DNA from: Ignavibacteria bacterium CG2_30_36_16
GTDB taxonomy: Bacteria; Bacteroidota; Ignavibacteria; Ignavibacteriales; Ignavibacteriaceae
Length of the DNA stretch: 33,021 nt
NCBI GenBank assembly: GCA_001873185.1
Contig: MNYQ01000142.1
Coordinates: 1-33,021 of the forward strand
Reading direction: 5' to 3'
The notes beneath the pieces were generated by a model that saw only the letters and a list, made by a program, of their open reading frames with translations, had not been told where the DNA came from and searched no databases. Positions 27,772 to 33,021 of this stretch are shown here, piece after piece (position 1 is the first letter of the stretch; every line of letters starts with the position of its first letter). Both the position numbers and the translations under genes were made by a program.

Positions 27772-30231
27772 TTAATGTAAATAACTATTCAATGAGTAGA
27801 TTTTAATCTCTTCTACTTTTAATAGTTCAATTTGTTTGCCAATAGTTTTTAATTCAATCTGTTCGCCGGGTAAAATAAAAAATCCCCGATCAGAAAAAGT
27901 AATTTGAGTATGATAAAGATCTACAAAGAAAACCGGTACGCTGCTCTCGATAAGTATGCCTGACTCATTGTCTTGATGTATAACATCCAACTTTATTTTT
28001 GCTTTCATTAACGTTACGTGTTTCCATGGTTTGGTTAAATAATAATTTCTGCAAACCGGTTCGTTTAATTCATTATATAAAACTGCCGTAAGAATCCATG
28101 CGCCATCGGGCGGCAAATCCTTATGTAAAACAGAAAGAATTTCAGTAACCCCATTATCATCAAAATTAACCTTGTTTGAATTATCTTTTATTAATTCACC
28201 TGAAACCGAACTTATAACTGTCAGTCTCAATCTTCCTTTAATTTTGTTTTTGTTTTGATTAAGAAGAATTACTTTGATTTTACTTCCGTCATCTTTAAAA
28301 TAAAGTAAGAAAGGAGCGAATGCATTCTTTACAAAGTAGTAAGCTAATTTTGGTTGAATATCAGAATCAATGAGAGACCAACTGGTTACAGGCCAGCAGT
28401 CATTTATTTGCCAAACAATACTGCCGTTTGTTCTTCCATTTGTTTGCCAATATTCAAGACATGTTTTCAAAGCGAAAGCTTGATTCAATTGCGTTAGATA
28501 CAAAAAATCGTCCCACTCAGACTTGATAGGAAGATGACTGCTTAAAAACTTGAGTACCCTTTCAGGTCCTTCAACTTGTTTATTATGATGTTCAAAAATT
28601 CTATCCCCGATTTTCCTGTTCTCTCCAGGCAAATATTTTTCAAAAGTATCTTTGTTCGCCAATCCTTGAAAACCGAATTCAGTAACGAACAAGCTTTGAT
28701 CATTTATAACTTCTTTATAATCAATCCACATGCTCCAAATTTTCCACTGATGCGTATTTCCGCTGTTAAATGAATTTGGATCATCATCATTTCCAAAAGG
28801 AGAGGACTGCCAGTAAGGGCGTTCAGGATCAATTTTTTTTAAAATCTTCGGGATGATGCTGTGAAATATTTTATACCCTGGCATTTTTTTATAGGATGTT
28901 TTTTGCCCTTGAAACCATATCCATTCGTTTTCATTGTTACCGCACCAAATTGCAAGGCAGGCGTGGTGCTGAAGTCTTAGAACATTTTGAGTTATTTCCT
29001 CACTTACACTATTAATGAATTTATGGTTCTCCGGGTAAGCGCCGCACGCAAACATGAAATCCTGCCAGACAAGTAAACCAAGTTCATCGCATAAATTATA
29101 AAATTCATCATTCTCATAAATGCCGCCCCCCCACACTCTTACAAAATTTATATTCGCCTGCTTTGCTAACGAAAGCAAATCAGAATATTTCATTGCGGTT
29201 ACGCGTGGAAGAAATGAATCGGCAGGAATCCAGTTCACTCCCTTGCTAAAAATGTCTCTGCCGTTTATTCGAAATTTGAAGGTTGGTTCTCTTTTGTCTT
29301 TTAAGATCAGTTCAATTGTTCTGATTCCAATGTTTTTTTGTACTTCATCAAGTATCGCATTTCTAGCATCAGTTATTTTAGCCTGCAATAAATACAAATT
29401 CTGATCACCTTCGCCATTGCACCACCACAATTTGGGATCTTTAATTTTAAAAACTATCCGGTACTCTTTTGAACTCTGAACTTTGACTTTCTTTTCATAA
29501 ACGCTGCCTCCGTCTGAAAGAGATGCAAGGAGTGAAATGTTTTTTGAAGAGTGTGTTTCAACTCTAACGATAACTTCCACATCAGCATAATTTCTACCAA
29601 GTTTTTTAGTTTTGAAAACCAAACTTTCAATTTTTGAATTTGATCTTTCGCGCAGAAATACTTTACGCCAAATACCCGAAGTTGGAAAAGAAGGTCCCCA
29701 ATCCCAACCGAATGAGTACTGTGCTTTCCTTATATGAACTCTGCTTGAATTAAGGGCGACGGGAAGTTTGCCGAATTTATTTTCCTTCTGAGCAACATAT
29801 CGGACGGGAGATTTTATAATAACTTCTAACGAATTATCCGTTGACTTCAATATGTTTTTGACGTTGTATGAATACGTTAAAAACATGTTATCGGTATTAC
29901 CAAGTTTTTTTTTGTTTAAATAGATTTTACAAATTGTATCCAACCCGTCAAAAACAAGATCAACATTGTTGCTTATTTTGCCTTTGAAATCAAAATTAGT
30001 TTTATACACCCAATCACATTCGACAATCCATCCTAACTTCAGTTCGTTATCTGAGAAGAATGGATCATCTATAAGTTTATTGTTTAGCAAGTCTGTATGA
30101 ATTGTACCCGGGACAGTTGCGTTAAATTGCTGTCCGGATTTAATTTTTTTATTTTCAACAGCGTCAATAGAAGATGAAGTCTTTGCTAATGAAAATAACC
30201 AATTCTTATTTAGTTCATGAATGTTAACCAC
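27772..30231 (-). CDS. Beta-mannosidase, glycoside hydrolase family 2
   Basis: 819 aa; ATVPGTIHTDLLNNKLIDDPFFSDNE, RKAQYSFGWDWGPSFPTSGIWRKV, RVWGGGIYENDEFYNLCDELGLLVWQDFMFAC, AIWCGNNENEW (acid/base), FVTEFGFQGL (nucleophile). No obvious signal peptide. Confidence 0.92.
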   Translation of the reverse strand: MVNIHELNKNWLFSLAKTSSSIDAVENKKIKSGQQFNATVPGTIHTDLLNNKLIDDPFFSDNELKLGWIVECDWVYKTNFDFKGKISNNVDLVFDGLDTICKIYLNKKKLGNTDNMFLTYSYNVKNILKSTDNSLEVIIKSPVRYVAQKENKFGKLPVALNSSRVHIRKAQYSFGWDWGPSFPTSGIWRKVFLRERSNSKIESLVFKTKKLGRNYADVEVIVRVETHSSKNISLLASLSDGGSVYEKKVKVQSSKEYRIVFKIKDPKLWWCNGEGDQNLYLLQAKITDARNAILDEVQKNIGIRTIELILKDKREPTFKFRINGRDIFSKGVNWIPADSFLPRVTAMKYSDLLSLAKQANINFVRVWGGGIYENDEFYNLCDELGLLVWQDFMFACGAYPENHKFINSVSEEITQNVLRLQHHACLAIWCGNNENEWIWFQGQKTSYKKMPGYKIFHSIIPKILKKIDPERPYWQSSPFGNDDDPNSFNSGNTHQWKIWSMWIDYKEVINDQSLFVTEFGFQGLANKDTFEKYLPGENRKIGDRIFEHHNKQVEGPERVLKFLSSHLPIKSEWDDFLYLTQLNQAFALKTCLEYWQTNGRTNGSIVWQINDCWPVTSWSLIDSDIQPKLAYYFVKNAFAPFLLYFKDDGSKIKVILLNQNKNKIKGRLRLTVISSVSGELIKDNSNKVNFDDNGVTEILSVLHKDLPPDGAWILTAVLYNELNEPVCRNYYLTKPWKHVTLMKAKIKLDVIHQDNESGILIESSVPVFFVDLYHTQITFSDRGFFILPGEQIELKTIGKQIELLKVEEIKIYSLNSYLH

Positions 30232-30305
30232 AATTTGCCAATTGTTTTATTTACGATCACTCTTCCCGGGCGTACACAAAAACATTTAAAAATTAAAAAT
30301 AATGC

Positions 30306-31586
30306 TTAATCAAAATTTTCAAACTCCATTAATGCAATTGGATTGAGTGAAATTCTTAGTATAGATAATAAGCCTTCGATAGTAGATTCAGCGCCGGAAT
30401 TTTTATTAATCAAATTTTCATTTTCAATGCCGTCATAAAAAATTCCAGTATGAGGATTATACATAACTTCACGCGCCGGATTTCTGCCAACAAACCATTG
30501 CGCTACCTTTCCTGCTTTAATAGCATAACTCGAATCTAACGTGATATTGTAAGCCTCCAGCAGTGCAAACACTATCGGTCTAATGTGATAGGCTATTTGT
30601 GAAAATTGCTTTGACTCAACAGTTTTAATTTGATTACAAGATTTTTTTACTTTGAAGTAACTCATAAAATTTTTCTTAATTAACAGATCATAAAAATTAT
30701 TTAATTCAGAAAGAGCGCTTGCCAGAATTTTTTCATCATTTAAAACCTTATATGCTTTGAGTAAAGCATAAGACTGTGAATTACCCCAGCCGTGCCATGT
30801 GTTTTCCCAGCTAAGGAAAGCGCCGTTGTATTCCGATTCTGTATCTTTTATCTGCATCATCATGACGCCGTCCACTAAGGAATTAACGTAAGCAAGAATT
30901 TCATTATCACCGGAATTTTGGTAATAGTTAGAAAATAATAAAACTAAAATAGCGGACTGATCAGCCGCAGTTTGCGAGGGAAGCCAGTTAGGTAAATTTA
31001 ATCCGTCAATGATAATTTCTCCTCTTTCCTTAGGTGTCAATTGCTTAATTGCATCAATTGCTTTCCCAACGCCTTGTTTAACTCTAACTGCTCTATCATC
31101 ATTTGAATTACTAAATTCTTTATAATTTTCCATTAATGCCCAAAGCGCCCGCCACGTCCACCAATTTGGCTCCGCTACACTTGTTTTAAAAGTCTTGTTT
31201 ATAGAATTATCTTTCCAAATAAAATTGTAGAAAAAGCCATTCTCCGCCTGCATAAGTAACAAAAACTCTACAAGCTTATAATATTTATTAAGACTTGAAC
31301 TATCGCTGTATGCTTTAAAATATTCTAAATAAAATATTGCCGCACGCGCCGCATCATCAACGCAAGCATACCCTTCATCCGTATCGTCAACATAGTTATA
31401 TTCAGGAGCATTACTATAGATATGGATCACTGCCATCTGTCTCCCATTCACCTCGATTTCTTTGTACAAATAATCAAGATGTGATTTGTTCACAGTGAAA
31501 GAAGTTTGAGCTATCGCTAAATCACCACAAACGACAATCAGTGCAGTGAGTAAAATACATTTCAAGTTTAAGAAATTTGGTTTCAT
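30306..31586 (-). CDS. Secreted alpha/alpha-toroid-like protein, putative glycan-active enzyme
   Basis: 426 aa; signal peptide ILLTALIVVCGDLAIAQ; YACVDDAARAAIFYLEYFKAY, NWWTWRALWALMENY, WENTWHGWGNSQSYALLKAY; genomic neighbours are GH130 and GH2. Confidence 0.65.
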   Translation of the reverse strand: MKPNFLNLKCILLTALIVVCGDLAIAQTSFTVNKSHLDYLYKEIEVNGRQMAVIHIYSNAPEYNYVDDTDEGYACVDDAARAAIFYLEYFKAYSDSSSLNKYYKLVEFLLLMQAENGFFYNFIWKDNSINKTFKTSVAEPNWWTWRALWALMENYKEFSNSNDDRAVRVKQGVGKAIDAIKQLTPKERGEIIIDGLNLPNWLPSQTAADQSAILVLLFSNYYQNSGDNEILAYVNSLVDGVMMMQIKDTESEYNGAFLSWENTWHGWGNSQSYALLKAYKVLNDEKILASALSELNNFYDLLIKKNFMSYFKVKKSCNQIKTVESKQFSQIAYHIRPIVFALLEAYNITLDSSYAIKAGKVAQWFVGRNPAREVMYNPHTGIFYDGIENENLINKNSGAESTIEGLLSILRISLNPIALMEFENFD

Positions 31587-31597
31587 ACTTTTTATAA

Positions 31598-32509
31598 CTA
31601 TTTACATAATGATATAAGGTATTCGACATTAGTTTCAGCGAGACAGACATTTGTATCACCGCCCGAATAATAAATCTTTACATCTCCGTTCTCTTCTATA
31701 ATCCAACCGTTAGAAAAGATTACATTGTTAACATCGCCAATCCGTTCATAAACTTTATCCGGAGAAAGAATTGGTTCTTTACTTTTCCCTTTTACTATCC
31801 AGGGTTTTTCAAGATCGAGCAGAACAACGCCAAGTTTATAAATAGAACCAGTACCAAATGATCTTACTCCGTGATAGAGCATTAACCATCCTTTTTTGGT
31901 TCTAACAGGATTACTTGACGAACCAATTTTATCGGTTTCCCATGTTCCTTTTTCGGGTTCAAGAAGTACTTTATAACCGCCCCAGTGTACAAGATCAGCG
32001 CTTTTGCTTATCCAAATATCTCTTCTGTTTTCGGCGGATGGACGATCAACTTTCCAATAATAACCGTCAATTTTTTCCGGAAATAATGCACAATCTTTAT
32101 TGGAAGGTTCAGAAATTGGACCGTGAATTTTAAAGTCCGCAAAATTTGAAGTCTCAGCCAGCATTACAATAGGTTGATATTTTGAGTAACCGGTGTAAGT
32201 AATGTAAAATTTATTTTCAATTTGTGTAATTCGTGCATCTTCAATTCCCCAATTCACATAATCATAAAAATCTTTATGATCTTCGGGCGTTAGTACCGGT
32301 ATTGAAGAAACTTTAAAATTATATCCATCTGCACTTTCTGCAATCACAAAGGAGGATCTCCCGATCGGCATCTCTACTCTACAGAGCAATATATACTTCC
32401 CATTATACTTGACTGCACCGGGATTAAAAATACTGTTCACCCCAAATGGGACATTTTCTTTTGTAAGCAAAGGATTTTTACTATATCTAATTATTTTCAA
32501 TGAGTGCAC
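31598..32509 (-). CDS. Glycoside hydrolase family 130 (beta-mannoside phosphorylase-like)
   Basis: 303 aa; IFNPGAVKYNGKYILLCRVE, VNWGIEDARITQIENKFYITYTGYSKYQ, DCALFPEKIDGYYWKVDRPS, IGSSSNPVRTKKGWLMLYHGV, VYYSGGDTNVCLAET-like ending. Confidence 0.9.
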   Translation of the reverse strand: MHSLKIIRYSKNPLLTKENVPFGVNSIFNPGAVKYNGKYILLCRVEMPIGRSSFVIAESADGYNFKVSSIPVLTPEDHKDFYDYVNWGIEDARITQIENKFYITYTGYSKYQPIVMLAETSNFADFKIHGPISEPSNKDCALFPEKIDGYYWKVDRPSAENRRDIWISKSADLVHWGGYKVLLEPEKGTWETDKIGSSSNPVRTKKGWLMLYHGVRSFGTGSIYKLGVVLLDLEKPWIVKGKSKEPILSPDKVYERIGDVNNVIFSNGWIIEENGDVKIYYSGGDTNVCLAETNVEYLISLCK

Positions 32510-32530
32510 CTTTTTGTTTATTATCTTGAA

Positions 32531-33021
32531 TCAAGATTCAGTTAATTTTTTTAATAATTCGTTAAGATTCACTTTTGCAAAGCTGCTTGCATGATCGGAC
32601 ATCGCATAAGGAATTATTAGTTCATCTCCATAAATTGCACCGCCACAGCTATAAACTACATTCGGCACATAACCTTCTCTTTCGTTTTCATTAGGCGTCA
32701 ACAGCGGCTCTTCTAATCGTCCAATCACTTTTGATGGATCGTCTTTGTCTAACAAAAAAGCTCCGATCGAATATTCACGCATAGCTCCAACGCCATGACT
32801 TAAAACTAACCAACCTGCTTCGGTCTCAATTGGTGAACCGCAGTTTCCAAGCTGAACAAATTCCCATGGATAAGTTGGTTTCAGTATTAATTGTTTCGTG
32901 TACCAAAAATGAAGATGCTCGGAATACATTAAAAAAATATTTTCATTATCCTGCCGGGAGATCATGGCATAGAGACCATTAATTTTTCGTGGGAAGAGCG
33001 CCATACCTTTATTCTTTATTT
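32531..33021 (-). CDS. Second GH130-family protein, truncated by the window edge (C-terminal part only)
   Basis: Frame is open to the window edge (..IKNKGMALFPRKINGLYAMISRQDNENIFLMYS..); GNCGSPIETEAGWLVLSHGVGAMREYSIGAFLLDKDDPSKVIGRLEEPLLTPNENEREGYVPNVVYSCGGAIYGDELIIPYAMSDHASSFA. Met at 33004 is therefore not the true start. Confidence 0.88.
   Translation of the reverse strand, partial: IKNKGMALFPRKINGLYAMISRQDNENIFLMYSEHLHFWYTKQLILKPTYPWEFVQLGNCGSPIETEAGWLVLSHGVGAMREYSIGAFLLDKDDPSKVIGRLEEPLLTPNENEREGYVPNVVYSCGGAIYGDELIIPYAMSDHASSFAKVNLNELLKKLTES

Noticed and set aside
1-33021. CRISPR array, tRNA/rRNA genes, prophage or transposase genes
   Set aside because: No regularly spaced repeats, tRNA-like cloverleaf signals or integrase/transposase motifs were recognised; a tRNAscan/Infernal run would be needed for certainty.

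Overview
This 33 kb, AT-rich window looks like a chromosomal segment from the Bacteroidota/Ignavibacteriota-Chlorobi side of the tree. That taxonomic reading is inference, based on a type A T9SS C-terminal sorting domain, codon/AT bias and gene content. I see about 28 CDS, no tRNA or rRNA, no CRISPR array and no recognisable transposase. Positions 1-18 kb are mostly housekeeping or ordinary accessory genes: an ABC exporter half, class I FBPase, a GT9 glycosyltransferase plus Kdo transferase, an SMR/Gdx-NUDIX-asparaginase-DinB run, a TPR/YwqK/exonuclease/thioesterase/threonine aldolase run, an M14 peptidase, an SMP-30-like protein, NhaA and iPGM. Positions 19.8-33 kb form a single minus-strand glycan locus: two different GH130 proteins, a secreted alpha/alpha-toroid-like protein, a GH2 beta-mannosidase, an aldo/keto reductase, a large T9SS-exported PKD/LamG protein, a secreted six-hairpin-type glycosidase and an orphan UgpC/MsmX-type ATPase. 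The observations most worth a second look are: (1) a 146-nt nested inverted-repeat element directly upstream of nhaA that folds on paper into a three-way junction with a competing hairpin; (2) a 24-28 aa T9SS tail fossil between the M14 peptidase and a small secreted-protein gene; (3) a roughly 100-bp palindromic 'TGTCATTGCGA' element and neighbouring structured non-coding DNA upstream of the Gdx-like transporter; and (4) the mannoside locus itself. All structural and homology claims were read by eye. No folding or database search was run.
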